DNA of 27,411 nucleotides from Akkermansiaceae bacterium UBA4145 (GCA_002380675.1 DFWB01000293.1:2146-29556), one strand, 5' to 3'; numbered from the stretch's first letter, positions 1 to 8,910 are shown. Notes: a model not told the origin generated them from the sequence alone. Translations and numbers: made by a program.

Positions 1-1152
1 CCGATCTCTCAGCGTGATTACTATCGCCTCGTCGGATTTTTTCTTCCGGGCAAACCAACAGATCGCAATGTCGCTATCGGCGACAAGGGTGGCACAGTCA
101 AAGCGCTCACATGGAATGGTGGCAATACCCGCAAAAACCCTCTGTTGAGCAGGGGCGATGTTGAGGAGAAAGAGGGCGATGTTGGATCTGGAGTTTTGAC
201 TGTCCTCAGCCCCGATAGCAGTGACATCACCAACTGGATCCGTGAGACAGAAAATAAGGGGGGAGACGGCCGGCAAGGGCTGGCACGGTGGCTGACGGAC
301 GTTGATAAGGGTGCTGGGGCTTTGTTGGCACGGGTGATCGTAAACCGCCTCTGGCAACACCACTTCGGTATTGGGCTGGTCAAAACCAGCAATAATTTCG
401 GCAGCGTCGGGGACAGGCCAACCAATCAGGATCTCCTCGATTGGCTGGCCACCGAACTTATCAGAGAGGGCTGGAGGCTGAAGCCCATTCACAAGCTCAT
501 CATGACAAGTGCGACCTATATGCAGTCTACGGAGTGGGACCAGAAGCGGCATGCGATAGACCCCGAAAACAACCTGCATTGGCGACGGCATCCGAGGCGG
601 CTCGAAGCTGAAATCCTTCGCGACTCGATCATGAATACCGCTGGGACTCTGAACAGAAAACTCTACGGCCCAAGCGTCAAGCCATGGGTCTCCAGCGACG
701 CGGTAAAGACAGGCTCAACCAATAAATGGCCAACCAATGTCAAGGATGGCCCGGAGACCTGGCGGCGCAGTATTTACGTCTTCATGCGGCGCTCGATGAG
801 AGTTCCTTTCTTTGAAACCTTCGATGTTCCAGACGCCATGCAGAGTCGGGGCCTCCGGGAAAAAACTACTGTCCCGACTCAGGCGCTGCTCCTGTTGAAC
901 AACCAGTTTGTTCGTCAGCAAGCTACTCATTTTGCGCAACGGGTCATCGCCGCGGCCAAGGCGCGACCCACGGACTCCAAACCAGAGGAATGGCGGGCTA
1001 TCGTGGAAGAGGCTTATTGGCTGGCTTTCTCGCGGCAGGCGACAGACACCGAGATCAAGCTGGGCACTGAGTTAATGGCACAGGAGCAACAGACCGTTGA
1101 GAACTTCTGTCATATTCTTCTCACTCTGAACGAATTCGCCTATGTCGATTAA
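1..1152 (+). CDS. DUF1553 (PSD1-type) domain protein, 3' part
   Basis: The frame is open from base 1, so the gene starts outside the window and only the C-terminal part (about 383 residues) is seen. A TTG at 145 is an internal codon, not a credible start. The family match is to the DUF1553 / PSD1 region of large secreted proteins common in Planctomycetota and Verrucomicrobiota, often fused to DUF1549 and a cytochrome-c-like domain. Recognisable segments are LLSRGDVEEKEGDVG, then RVIVNRLWQHHFGIGLVKTS, DLLDWLATELIREGWRLKPI and the PTQALLLLNNQFV block near the C-terminus. Its last 11 bases overlap the following DUF1501 gene, so the two are very probably co-transcribed and translationally coupled. 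Biochemical function is not established; such pairs are usually linked to periplasmic polysaccharide or redox functions. Confidence 0.9.
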   Translation, partial: PISQRDYYRLVGFFLPGKPTDRNVAIGDKGGTVKALTWNGGNTRKNPLLSRGDVEEKEGDVGSGVLTVLSPDSSDITNWIRETENKGGDGRQGLARWLTDVDKGAGALLARVIVNRLWQHHFGIGLVKTSNNFGSVGDRPTNQDLLDWLATELIREGWRLKPIHKLIMTSATYMQSTEWDQKRHAIDPENNLHWRRHPRRLEAEILRDSIMNTAGTLNRKLYGPSVKPWVSSDAVKTGSTNKWPTNVKDGPETWRRSIYVFMRRSMRVPFFETFDVPDAMQSRGLREKTTVPTQALLLLNNQFVRQQATHFAQRVIAAAKARPTDSKPEEWRAIVEEAYWLAFSRQATDTEIKLGTELMAQEQQTVENFCHILLTLNEFAYVD

Positions 1153-2593
1153 TCTGGCTAGCGCCTCCCGGGCGATGACACGTCGGGACCTCCTCTCCAA
1201 CGCAGGATGCGGGTTTGGCTCCCTCGCCCTTGCGGGTCTGATGGCAGATCAGCAACTTCTGGCAAACACGGTTAGCCCAACGAGCGAATCGGACTCCCCA
1301 TTATCCCCAAGGCAGCCTCACTTCAGCGCTCGTGCGAAACGGGTAATCTTTCTTTTCATGTATGGAGGCCCAAGTCATGTGGACCTTTTTGATTACAAGC
1401 CCGCCCTCAAAAAATATGAGGGGAAAAACGTGAGCGAGGTCGTTGACAAAAAGGGTGCGCGAAGCGTCGGCGGCCTTTTCCCCTCTCCCTATAAATTTGC
1501 CCGCCATGGACAAAGTGGGCACTGGGTCTCCGACCGCTACCCACACCTCTCAGGAATGATCGACCGGACCGCTATGCTCCGAGGCGTCTATGGCCATTCC
1601 ATCAGCCATGCCCCGGCGCTTTTCGAACTCAATACCGGCATGATCCGGACCGGGTTTCCAAGCGTAGGGTCGTGGGTCACCTACGGTCTGGGCTCTGACA
1701 ATCGGGACCTCCCGGGATTTGTCGTTCTCTACGACTATCGCGGAGGTCCTATCGGAGGGGCCCCTAACTGGGGATCCGGCTTTCTTCCTGGAGCCTTTCA
1801 GGGAACGCCGGTCCGCTCAAAAGGCATCCCGATTCTAAATTTGAAGAGGCCCGATAGCTTAGCCCACTCCCAACAAAGGGAATTGCTTGATTATGCGAGC
1901 AAACTCAATCGTCACCACATGACTGGCTATCCTTCTGACAATGCTCTGGAGGCGCGCATTCAGTCATTTGAGCTTGCCTATCGAATGCAGTCAGCCGCGC
2001 CCGAGGCATTGGATATTTCTCAAGAGAAGGAATCGACCCGAAGTCTCTATGGCATTGAAAGCGGCAACCCTGGGGAGTATTTCGGGAGCCAATGCCTCAT
2101 GGCGAGGCGTCTCGTTGAGCGCGGGGTGCGCTTTGTACAACTTTACTCTGGTGGAGGGCACGGAGATAATAACTGGGATGCTCACGGCAGCATAGTGGGC
2201 AATCACGATAAGCACTGCGCCGCCACGGACCAGCCCATCGCAGGCCTGCTGCAGGACCTCGAACAGCGAGGTCTTCTCGATGAAACTCTGGTAGTATGGG
2301 GAGGAGAATTCGGGCGTACCCCACAGAAACAGGGCGGCAATGGACGCGATCACCACCCTTTTGGTTTTACCATGTGGATGGCTGGAGGCGGCATCAAGGG
2401 AGGCACCAGCTATGGTGAAACAGACGAAATAGGATACCACGCCGCTGTAGACCGCACCTCTGTTCACGATATTCATGCCACGATCCTCCACCTCATGGGA
2501 ATTGATCATAAGGAGCTTACCTATCACTTCAGCGGACGGGATTTCCGATTGACGGATGTCGCCGGCAAAGTGATCGACAAAGTAATTGTCTGA
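1142..2593 (+). CDS. DUF1501 domain protein with Tat-type signal
   Basis: This is a 483-residue protein of the DUF1501 family, which has an alkaline-phosphatase/sulfatase-like fold. The N-terminus carries TRRDLL followed by a hydrophobic stretch (roughly residues 13-36), which reads as a twin-arginine export signal, so the protein is probably folded before export. Family landmarks are KRVIFLFMYGGPSHVDLFDY near residue 65, GVRFVQLYSGGG, DNNWDAHG and VVWGGEFGRTPQ followed by GRDHHPFGFTMWMAGGG. The ATG lies inside the end of the upstream DUF1553 gene (11-base overlap), which fixes the start and suggests coupled translation. DUF1553/DUF1501 pairs are a hallmark of Planctomycetota and Verrucomicrobiota genomes. 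The substrate is unknown, and enzymatic activity is inferred from fold only. Confidence 0.93.
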   Translation: MSINLASASRAMTRRDLLSNAGCGFGSLALAGLMADQQLLANTVSPTSESDSPLSPRQPHFSARAKRVIFLFMYGGPSHVDLFDYKPALKKYEGKNVSEVVDKKGARSVGGLFPSPYKFARHGQSGHWVSDRYPHLSGMIDRTAMLRGVYGHSISHAPALFELNTGMIRTGFPSVGSWVTYGLGSDNRDLPGFVVLYDYRGGPIGGAPNWGSGFLPGAFQGTPVRSKGIPILNLKRPDSLAHSQQRELLDYASKLNRHHMTGYPSDNALEARIQSFELAYRMQSAAPEALDISQEKESTRSLYGIESGNPGEYFGSQCLMARRLVERGVRFVQLYSGGGHGDNNWDAHGSIVGNHDKHCAATDQPIAGLLQDLEQRGLLDETLVVWGGEFGRTPQKQGGNGRDHHPFGFTMWMAGGGIKGGTSYGETDEIGYHAAVDRTSVHDIHATILHLMGIDHKELTYHFSGRDFRLTDVAGKVIDKVIV

Positions 2594-2600
2594 GCCTGCG

Positions 2601-2642
2601 CCGCCCTTGGCGGCTCATCCTGCACCGGGACCACCGCCCGGT
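2601..2642. terminator. Possible convergent terminator hairpins
   Basis: Two small GC-rich hairpins sit between the convergent DUF1501 and kbl genes. The first is CCGCC-CTT-GGCGG (2601-2613). The second is ACCGGG with a 7-base loop and CCCGGT (2624-2642). Neither is followed by a T-tract on either strand, so a factor-independent terminator is not certain. The position between two gene ends is the main support. Confidence 0.35.
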
Positions 2643-2648
2643 AACCTC

Positions 2649-3848
2649 CTAGCTGATAACGCCCATCTCCCGACCCGTTCTGGCAAATGCATCCACGGCT
2701 CGATCAAGCTGCGCCTTGGTATGAGCTGCGGAAATCTGAGTGCGAATTCGAGCGGTTTCATGTGGCACAACCGGATAAAAGAACCCGATGGCGTAGACCT
2801 CGTATTCCAGAAGCTTCTGCGCGAACTGCTGCGAAAGTGCAGCATCCCCAAGCATGATCGGAGTAATAGGGTGGTCGGCGCCAGCTATGGAAAACCCAGT
2901 CTCCGCCATAGACTCCCGGAAATAGATCGTATTGCGTTTTACCCGATCGGCTAATTCGTTGGAGGTCTCAAGCATTTCAAACACCTTCAGAGCGGCGGCG
3001 ACAATTACCGGGGCAAGACTGTTGGAGAACAGGTAGGGCCGCGAGCGTTGCCGAAGCAACTCAATGATTTCCCTGCGTCCTGAGGTATACCCTCCTGAAG
3101 CCCCCCCGAGTGCTTTCCCGAGGGTCGAGGTAGTCAGGTCGATCTTCCCGAAGAGTCCACAGTGTTCGTGAGTTCCACGCCCCCGAGGACCCAGAAACCC
3201 TGTAGCATGGCAATCGTCAAAATGCACCAGAGCTCCATATTTGTCAGCTAACTCATGAATCCCGTCCAGTTGAGCGATGACCCCATCCATGGAAAACACC
3301 CCATCAGTGGTAATCAATTTCCTTCGGGCTCCGGAGGCCTCTGCCTCCTGCAATTTCGTCTCCAGGTCAGAGAGATCATTGTTGTGGTAGCGATATCTCC
3401 GCGCCTTGCAGAGACGGACTCCATCAATAATTGAAGCATGGTTCAGGCTATCGGATATCACGGCGTCATCCGCCGTAAGAAGAGTCTCATAAAGACCTCC
3501 ATTTGCATCGAAGCAGGACGGGTAGAGAATGGTGTCTTCTGTTCCAAGAAAAGCGGTGATCCGCTCTTCAAGCTCACGGTGAAGCGATTGAGTGCCACAG
3601 ATGAAACGCACAGAAGCTGTTCCAAAACCCCACCGCTCGAGAGACTCACGAGCGGCTTCCACAACAGTCGGATGACTCGCAAGCCCCAGATAGTTGTTCG
3701 CGCACATGTTGAGGACCTCCCGACCATCATCCAGCCTGATCATCGCGTCCTGAGAGGAACTGATCGATTTCTCACTCTTATACAGACCCCCCTCCTTGAT
3801 TTCCTCCAGGAGGCGCTGGAGGCTCGATCGAAATTCGGTGGAAAACAC
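2649..3848 (-). CDS. kbl: Glycine C-acetyltransferase (2-amino-3-ketobutyrate CoA ligase)
   Basis: This is a 399-residue PLP-dependent enzyme of the alpha-oxoamine synthase family, almost exactly the usual Kbl length (398). It catalyses the interconversion of 2-amino-3-ketobutyrate plus CoA with glycine plus acetyl-CoA, the second step of threonine catabolism through threonine dehydrogenase. Visible motifs are NMCANNYLGLASHP, GFGTASVRFICGTQ, HFDDCHATGFLGPRGRG and the PLP-lysine block STLGKALGGASGG (Lys about 245). The start is GTG with no clear Shine-Dalgarno sequence. It lies 95 bases downstream of the aspartate kinase gene on the same strand and may share its transcript. The usual partner, threonine dehydrogenase (tdh), is not in the window. 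KBL and 8-amino-7-oxononanoate synthase (BioF) are close relatives, but the RFICGTQ and NMCANNYLGL segments favour Kbl. Confidence 0.92.
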   Translation of the reverse strand: MFSTEFRSSLQRLLEEIKEGGLYKSEKSISSSQDAMIRLDDGREVLNMCANNYLGLASHPTVVEAARESLERWGFGTASVRFICGTQSLHRELEERITAFLGTEDTILYPSCFDANGGLYETLLTADDAVISDSLNHASIIDGVRLCKARRYRYHNNDLSDLETKLQEAEASGARRKLITTDGVFSMDGVIAQLDGIHELADKYGALVHFDDCHATGFLGPRGRGTHEHCGLFGKIDLTTSTLGKALGGASGGYTSGRREIIELLRQRSRPYLFSNSLAPVIVAAALKVFEMLETSNELADRVKRNTIYFRESMAETGFSIAGADHPITPIMLGDAALSQQFAQKLLEYEVYAIGFFYPVVPHETARIRTQISAAHTKAQLDRAVDAFARTGREMGVIS

Positions 3849-3943
3849 GACCGACAGTAGACTGGGATTGACCCTTGAGGGAGGCCTAAATTACCTCCTG
3901 CTTATTCAGGCGCTACGCCTTGCGCCCGACGCTGACACACTTT

Positions 3944-5167
3944 CTAGCCAGGCGCACTATCCAGCCCGAAAACTTGGTGAACGACACGGGCTGCATCATC
4001 TATACATGTCTCGGCAACCGTAATGGAAATCTTGATCTCGGAGGTGCTGATCATTCCGATATTAATTCCAGACTCCCCAAGTGCCTTGAACATCTGGGCC
4101 GCAACGCCCGAGTGAGAACGCATCCCAATTCCCACGACTGACAGCTTCGCAATACCTGCCTCGGTTTCGAGATCCGCTTCCCCCCCGAGCTCCGATAGCA
4201 CGGGCTTCAGCGAAGCCTGAGCCCGACCCAGATCGTGAGTGTGCATCGTGAAGGAGTGCCGTGCATGACCATCATGGGCTATGTTTGAAACGATCATATC
4301 AATATTGATCTCGTCATCCCCCAGCACTCCGAGGATACGGCCAGACATGCCAGGTTCATCGGGAATTCCCGTGATGGTAACGCGGGCCTGGGAGCGCTCG
4401 ATGGAGACTCCACGAATGACCACAGCTTCCATTGCTTCATGTTCTTCAGTCACAATTGTTCCGGGGTTATTATTGAGAGACGAACGAACTTCAAACTTTA
4501 CGCCATATTTCTTTGCGAATTCGACTGATCGGGACTGCATTACCTTGGTTCCCACAGAGGCGAGTTCCAGAAGCTCATCATAGGATATCTCAGGAAGCTT
4601 TCTCGCATCGGAGACCACCCGGGGATCTGCAGTGTAGACTCCATCCACATCAGTAAGAATCTGGCAGAGGTCCGCATCAACCGAAGAAGCAAACGCTATC
4701 GCCGAGAGATCCGACCCACCTCGCCCGAGAGTCTGGATGAGCCCCTGCTCATTAACACCCTGAAAACCTGCCACAATGACAACCTTCCCTTCCTCCAGAT
4801 AGCTCCGGCTCAGGGTCGCATCTATGGTATCAATACGCGCCCGTGTGTGTGACCCGGAGGTTTTTACCCCGGCCTGACGTCCCGTGATGGAAACCGCTTC
4901 TACTCCAATTTGCTTAAGGGCCATGGTCACCAGCGCGATAGACTGTTGCTCTCCAGTGGAAAGCAGGACGTCCATTTCGCGGGCGGGCGGCTCATCACAG
5001 AGTTCCTCCGCCATTCCGATCAGCTTGTCAGTGACTCCCCCCATGGCAGAGACGACCACTGCGATTTGGTGTCCTTCATTCAGGAGGGACTTGATCCGCC
5101 GTGCTACGCTGCGAATGCGATCGAAGGATCCAACGGACGTTCCGCCATATTTCTGGACGATAAGCAT
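3944..5167 (-). CDS. lysC: Aspartate kinase
   Basis: This 407-residue aspartokinase phosphorylates L-aspartate to aspartyl-4-phosphate, the entry step to lysine, threonine, methionine and diaminopimelate. The N-terminal kinase domain shows QKYGGTSVGS at residues 5-14, VVSAMGGVTDKL, STGEQQSIALVTMAL and the GRGGSDLSAIAFA nucleotide/substrate loop. The C-terminal third holds two ACT domains, one beginning near ARVTITGIPDEPGMSGRILG and the other near AKLSVVGIGMRSHSGVA, so allosteric feedback by lysine and/or threonine is expected. The length is that of a stand-alone (monofunctional) enzyme. Homoserine dehydrogenase is encoded separately about 2.2 kb away on the same strand. The ATG has no Shine-Dalgarno sequence, and I see no recognisable lysine riboswitch in the 188 bases upstream. 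Confidence 0.96.
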   Translation of the reverse strand: MLIVQKYGGTSVGSFDRIRSVARRIKSLLNEGHQIAVVVSAMGGVTDKLIGMAEELCDEPPAREMDVLLSTGEQQSIALVTMALKQIGVEAVSITGRQAGVKTSGSHTRARIDTIDATLSRSYLEEGKVVIVAGFQGVNEQGLIQTLGRGGSDLSAIAFASSVDADLCQILTDVDGVYTADPRVVSDARKLPEISYDELLELASVGTKVMQSRSVEFAKKYGVKFEVRSSLNNNPGTIVTEEHEAMEAVVIRGVSIERSQARVTITGIPDEPGMSGRILGVLGDDEINIDMIVSNIAHDGHARHSFTMHTHDLGRAQASLKPVLSELGGEADLETEAGIAKLSVVGIGMRSHSGVAAQMFKALGESGINIGMISTSEIKISITVAETCIDDAARVVHQVFGLDSAPG

Positions 5168-5355
5168 GGAGATTCGAAATGGACGCGTTCCGCACGAAAC
5201 CTAGGCTCGCAGGAAACACAAGACCCCGCCGGGTTAGCGCCCACGGTGAAGGAGCGCAAGCTTCTGTTCTCGAATTCGTTGCAACTCCACCCGCTCTCCC
5301 GGTTACAGTGCCTCAGCTGACACATCTTAGCCGCAGCCGCGGCGGGAATAATCAA

Positions 5356-6372
5356 CTACTTCGCCAATGGCACGACAGGGGTATCCCATCCTGCCATATC
5401 TGACGGTTTAGTCCCTGGCTTGCGCCGACCACCGCCCCTCCCCCAGGTCGGATTAAATGGGCCGACAAAGGCTATTTGGGCATCAGGCATGATCTCATCC
5501 TCCAACCCCACCGCCCAGAAGCAGCCATTGATCAGGAGCCTCCGATAGCCTTCGTCCAGAATGTCATTGGAAGCTCCGTAAGTACTGGTGAAAACCTTCC
5601 CGGCTTTACCTGATTTCCCCTGATAGCTTCTCGTCCACGCACCCGGCACGGGCGGCATTTTCTCGTTGGGAGGTGAATCCGCAGTCATTCCCTCTAACGG
5701 CTGAGCCATTGCCAGCACCGTGCTGGGCTCAAGAGGCGCGGCCCGGTAGCCGCCACACTGAGCCCACATTGTCTTAATCCCCCGGAGGATCGGATGATCT
5801 TTCTCTGCCGGCACGATATCAAGACGAGTACTCTGGCGGTGATTCCCTCCATAGTGACCAGCCCACTTTTCACCAAGAACCTGTCGGCCCCATCCCCCTT
5901 GATATTCCTTCCCATTAAACCCATTGCCATACTTCGCCCATTTGCTGTCACCAGGTATCTGGAAACCATGTGTTGCCGTACGCAGGCCGACAATCGGCCC
6001 TCCTCTGTCCAGATAATCAACAAAATGCTGCATCTGGTCGTCCGGCCAGTTCTGGAAACGAGTAAAGACAACCATCAGGTCTGCCGACTCAAGAGCTTCC
6101 ATGCCCGGCACATTAGACTGCCCGGGAGCAATCTCACCCTTGTTGTTCAACCCGAACAGAACGCTACACTTGAATCCATGGTGGCGGGCCAGAATTCTCG
6201 CGAGCGCTGGAAGGGTTTCCTCTGACTTATACTCATGATCACTGGCAATGAAGACGATATGTTTTCCTTTTCCTGCTCCATTCGCGCCTTCATAGGTCAG
6301 GGGCTTAGCGCTTACTTTGCCAAGGGAAGCCCCGAGACACAGAACGACAAGGAGATAACGGACGCGATTCAT
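5356..6372 (-). CDS. Secreted ThuA-like domain protein
   Basis: This 338-residue protein has a cleavable-looking signal peptide (about residues 1-22, ending KVSA). It is followed by a ThuA-like (trehalose-utilisation type, class-I glutamine-amidotransferase-fold) domain. Landmarks are KHIVFIASDHEYKSEETLPA, LMVVFTRFQNWPDDQMQHF, DYLDRGGPIVGLRTATHGFQ and the late segment FTSTYGASNDILDEGYRRLLINGCFWAVG. ThuA-like proteins are abundant in Planctomycetota and Verrucomicrobiota and often sit beside oxidoreductases and secreted sugar-processing proteins, but their reaction is not settled. The gene is monocistronic by spacing, divergent from the pilin-like gene, and 188 bases upstream of lysC on the same strand. 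A possible in-family role in sugar metabolism is inference. Confidence 0.9.
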   Translation of the reverse strand: MNRVRYLLVVLCLGASLGKVSAKPLTYEGANGAGKGKHIVFIASDHEYKSEETLPALARILARHHGFKCSVLFGLNNKGEIAPGQSNVPGMEALESADLMVVFTRFQNWPDDQMQHFVDYLDRGGPIVGLRTATHGFQIPGDSKWAKYGNGFNGKEYQGGWGRQVLGEKWAGHYGGNHRQSTRLDIVPAEKDHPILRGIKTMWAQCGGYRAAPLEPSTVLAMAQPLEGMTADSPPNEKMPPVPGAWTRSYQGKSGKAGKVFTSTYGASNDILDEGYRRLLINGCFWAVGLEDEIMPDAQIAFVGPFNPTWGRGGGRRKPGTKPSDMAGWDTPVVPLAK

Positions 6373-6472
6373 TGCAGAAGACTAGTGGTAATCGGAGGAC
6401 CCGGGCAAGCCCACATGGCCCTGAAAGTGCATATTCGACAGTCCATTATCTCCACCAGTCGAGGAAGGTGGG

Positions 6473-6500
6473 ACAATTGAGGTAGGGCAACCTCAATTGT
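6473..6500. promoter_or_regulatory. Perfect 11-bp inverted repeat in divergent intergenic gap
   Basis: ACAATTGAGGT (6473-6483) and ACCTCAATTGT (6490-6500) are exact reverse complements separated by 6 bases (agggca). The element lies between the divergently transcribed ThuA-like and pilin-like genes, about 100 bases from the ThuA start and 77 bases from the pilin-like start. There is no T-tract on either side, and no gene ends here, so a terminator is unlikely. It is better explained as an operator for a dimeric regulator or as a 5'-leader hairpin. Both remain inference. Confidence 0.5.
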
Positions 6501-6576
6501 AGGCTTGCAAGTAAGTTGCACAGCCGCTGGTCTAATAGAGATTTCCCACTAATCTTCTGCTTCCCCCACTCCCAGA

Positions 6577-7353
6577 ATGAACAACCACTGCAGACCCAAC
6601 CCAGCTCTCCGTCCGGGCAAATCCCACATGATGCAGATCCTTGTTGGTACAGCCGTGGTTGTCATTGCCATCGGCATCGTCGCGACCATGGCAAAGTCAG
6701 GAAAGTCCAAGAGTGACCGGGCCGAGGCTCTCCGCAAATTGCAAGATATTGGCGCCGCACTTACAGGATATCTCAATGACAACAATGGAGAATTTCCGCT
6801 CGAAGATGCCACCGGTAAAGACAACTGGCTCAATGCGGCGAAGCCAGAGTCGGAGGCCGTCTGGTACAATGCGCTACCAAAGCAGATGGGGGCTGCACCT
6901 GTAAGTGAGCTGGGAGATAACCCGGCCCCCAGATTCTACCAGAAAAGCTATCCTCTCTTCCTTTCGGGAGCTGACTACCCACCCAACAAAAAGGAAGGTA
7001 GACCCTACTTCGCTTTCGGCTTTAACAGCAGTCTTCAGGTAAAGGGTGAAGATGGCTCGGAGCGAGCCGCAAATCTCGCAGGAATCCAGCACCAGGATCG
7101 CACTGTGGCTTTTCTGGAACGAGGAGTGAAGAAAGCCGAGGAGACCACAAAGTTGCAGGGAGGATTCGATGGCGGCCCTAAAGCCAACGCCAAGAATTTT
7201 GCTCCGCGCTACAACGGCAAGGGCCACATTCTCTTCGTAGACGGCCACGTTGAGTCGTTCCGATTCGAGGATATCACCGACGCGATGGGGCAAGCGGCCA
7301 ACGGCCAGAATAACGTCTACTGGACCGGCGACCCTGACAAGCGGCCAAACTAG
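6577..7353 (+). CDS. Pilin-like / H-X9-DG-type tail protein
   Basis: The product is 258 residues from the ATG at 6577; a second ATG pair at 6628-6633 would give a protein about 17 residues shorter. After either start comes one hydrophobic helix (ILVGTAVVVIAIGIVATMA). It is followed by a charged segment and the pseudopilin-like sequence LRKLQDIGAALTGYLNDNNG. The C-terminal part contains RYNGKGHILFVDGHVESFRF, which aligns with the H-X9-DG motif of prepilin-processing-associated proteins common in the Planctomycetota/Verrucomicrobiota group, but with Tyr in place of the leading His. The usual prepilin peptidase signal (G-F-T-L-I-E) is not visible. I therefore call it pilin-like rather than a bona fide pilin. 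The gene is convergent with hom (33-base gap) and appears monocistronic. Confidence 0.8.
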   Translation: MNNHCRPNPALRPGKSHMMQILVGTAVVVIAIGIVATMAKSGKSKSDRAEALRKLQDIGAALTGYLNDNNGEFPLEDATGKDNWLNAAKPESEAVWYNALPKQMGAAPVSELGDNPAPRFYQKSYPLFLSGADYPPNKKEGRPYFAFGFNSSLQVKGEDGSERAANLAGIQHQDRTVAFLERGVKKAEETTKLQGGFDGGPKANAKNFAPRYNGKGHILFVDGHVESFRFEDITDAMGQAANGQNNVYWTGDPDKRPN

Positions 7354-7386
7354 CTGCACCTTATGCAGACTCGTGATCCTCTGCTC

Positions 7387-8712
7387 CTAAAGGGTTTCGA
7401 TCCGAAAGACCACGGGACGCTCCGTGACACAGTCGAGATCCTCAATTCCCTTGAGTGCTGACTTCAGAGTTCCAAACGGGCATGTATGAAGAAGAAATAC
7501 CATGTCTACGAAGGCGGCATCGGGCTCGTCAGGATTGACCGAGGAATGCGTTCCACTGATTCCAATTCCTGCCTTTGCGAGCAGTGAAGCGATATCAGCA
7601 ACGACTCCCGGGCGATCCGTCACAGGAAATCTGACATAGTAGGCCGTTTCGGTATCGTCGATCGGCTTGAGAGTCCCCTTCTTCCGATAGGGGAGAAAGC
7701 CCTGAATCCCTCCCTTTGGCGCCTGCCTCAAAGATCGACCTGCATCGACCAGATCGGACACCACGGAAGATGCTGTCGGATCCTGCCCGGCACCCCGACC
7801 GTAAAATAGCGCGTCCCCAAATCCATCACCTCTAATAGCTACCGCGTTGAAGACATCATTTACAGAAGCGAGAATATTCGTCTTTGGGATGAAGGAGGGC
7901 TGAGTCCGGATTTCGATCGAGCCATCCGTATGTTGCCGCACGATACAGAGGAGCTTCACTACGTAGCCAAGGTCCTTGGCGAAACGAATATCGAGGGGGC
8001 GAACATACTCAATTCCACGAACGTAGACTTCGTCAGGATCAATAAGGAAGCCATGCACGATTGCCCCAAGCAGCATTGCCTTGTGGGCTGCATCCCAGCC
8101 GTTGACATCGAGTGTCTCATCCGCTTCGGCATATCCCAGCTCCTTGGCCTCCTTGAGAGCAGTAGGATAATCGAGACCTGCCTCGGTCATCCGCATCAGG
8201 ATATAGTTGGAAGTTCCATTGATGATTCCTGATATCAAGTCGATCTGGTTGCCAATAAAAGACTCCCGGGCCGCTTTAATAATTGGAATCCCCCCTGCGA
8301 CTGCCGCCTCAAAATACACCGGAGTCTGGTGGCGCCGCGCCAGATCGAATACCTCCTCACCTCGCTCTGCAAGAAGGGCCTTGTTCCCGGTCACTACCGG
8401 TTTGCCTGCCGCCAACGAGGCTGCGACCAATTCAAACGCCTCCTCTGTGCCTCCGATCAACTCTACGACGATCTCGACGAGAGGATGTTCCACCATGGAT
8501 TTCCACTCCGTAGTAAACAGCTCAGCCGGCACCGAGGTGGCGCGGGGCTTATCTGGATCACGAACCACGATTTGATGGATCTCAAATTTCACCGCCGATC
8601 CAGCCCGCTCTGTGATGAGGCCTCCATTACGAGCCAAGGTATTCCACACCCCGGATCCCACCGTACCAAATCCGGCAAGACCTACGCCGACGGCGCCATC
8701 ATTCGTGATCAC
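7387..8712 (-). CDS. hom: Homoserine dehydrogenase
   Basis: This 441-residue NAD(P)-dependent enzyme reduces aspartate semialdehyde to homoserine, the branch point to threonine and methionine. The Rossmann motif GLAGFGTVGSG lies near the N-terminus. It is followed by the catalytic domain with GGIPIIKAARES, ISGIINGTSNYIL, GYAEADETLDVNGWDAAHKA (the catalytic Asp/Lys region) and FYGRGAGQDPTASSVVSDL. A C-terminal ACT domain (YYVRFPVTDRPGVVADIASL onward) implies feedback control, probably by threonine. I chose the GTG at 8712, 10 codons before the GLAGFG motif, because homologues begin just before that motif. The frame stays open upstream to another GTG at 8769, but that extension is not family-like. 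An AGGAG abuts the chosen GTG, so the exact start is uncertain. Divergent from the OmpA-domain gene. Confidence 0.94.
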   Translation of the reverse strand: MITNDGAVGVGLAGFGTVGSGVWNTLARNGGLITERAGSAVKFEIHQIVVRDPDKPRATSVPAELFTTEWKSMVEHPLVEIVVELIGGTEEAFELVAASLAAGKPVVTGNKALLAERGEEVFDLARRHQTPVYFEAAVAGGIPIIKAARESFIGNQIDLISGIINGTSNYILMRMTEAGLDYPTALKEAKELGYAEADETLDVNGWDAAHKAMLLGAIVHGFLIDPDEVYVRGIEYVRPLDIRFAKDLGYVVKLLCIVRQHTDGSIEIRTQPSFIPKTNILASVNDVFNAVAIRGDGFGDALFYGRGAGQDPTASSVVSDLVDAGRSLRQAPKGGIQGFLPYRKKGTLKPIDDTETAYYVRFPVTDRPGVVADIASLLAKAGIGISGTHSSVNPDEPDAAFVDMVFLLHTCPFGTLKSALKGIEDLDCVTERPVVFRIETL

Positions 8713-8910
8713 TCCTGACCGATAGCGGATATCGTGCGTGCCGCAAAGGCTCAAAGGCCGCCTTGTCACTCTGAAATAGTGCCCCGAAGTTGAAGCGCAG
8801 TATTGTTTTGCTCAATCCGGGACCCCAGTTCGATACCCTGCGAGGATAAATTTTCGCAGAGGAAAATGGGATTTTAGTGATTTCCATGCAGATAATCGCT
8901 TTTCTCTGAA

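Noticed and set aside
1991..2527. Long open frame on the minus strand inside the DUF1501 gene
   Set aside because: It lies wholly within a well-supported gene, has no family resemblance and reflects codon bias of the real frame.
3880..3926. Short inverted repeats (GGAGG/CCTCC and GGCGC/GCGCC) between lysC and kbl
   Set aside because: Stems of only 5 bp, with competing alternative pairings; no clear terminator or attenuator.
5168..5355. Possible lysine riboswitch or leader upstream of lysC
   Set aside because: I could not draw the conserved lysine-riboswitch elements or a clear attenuator, and the small open frames crossing this gap show no family resemblance.
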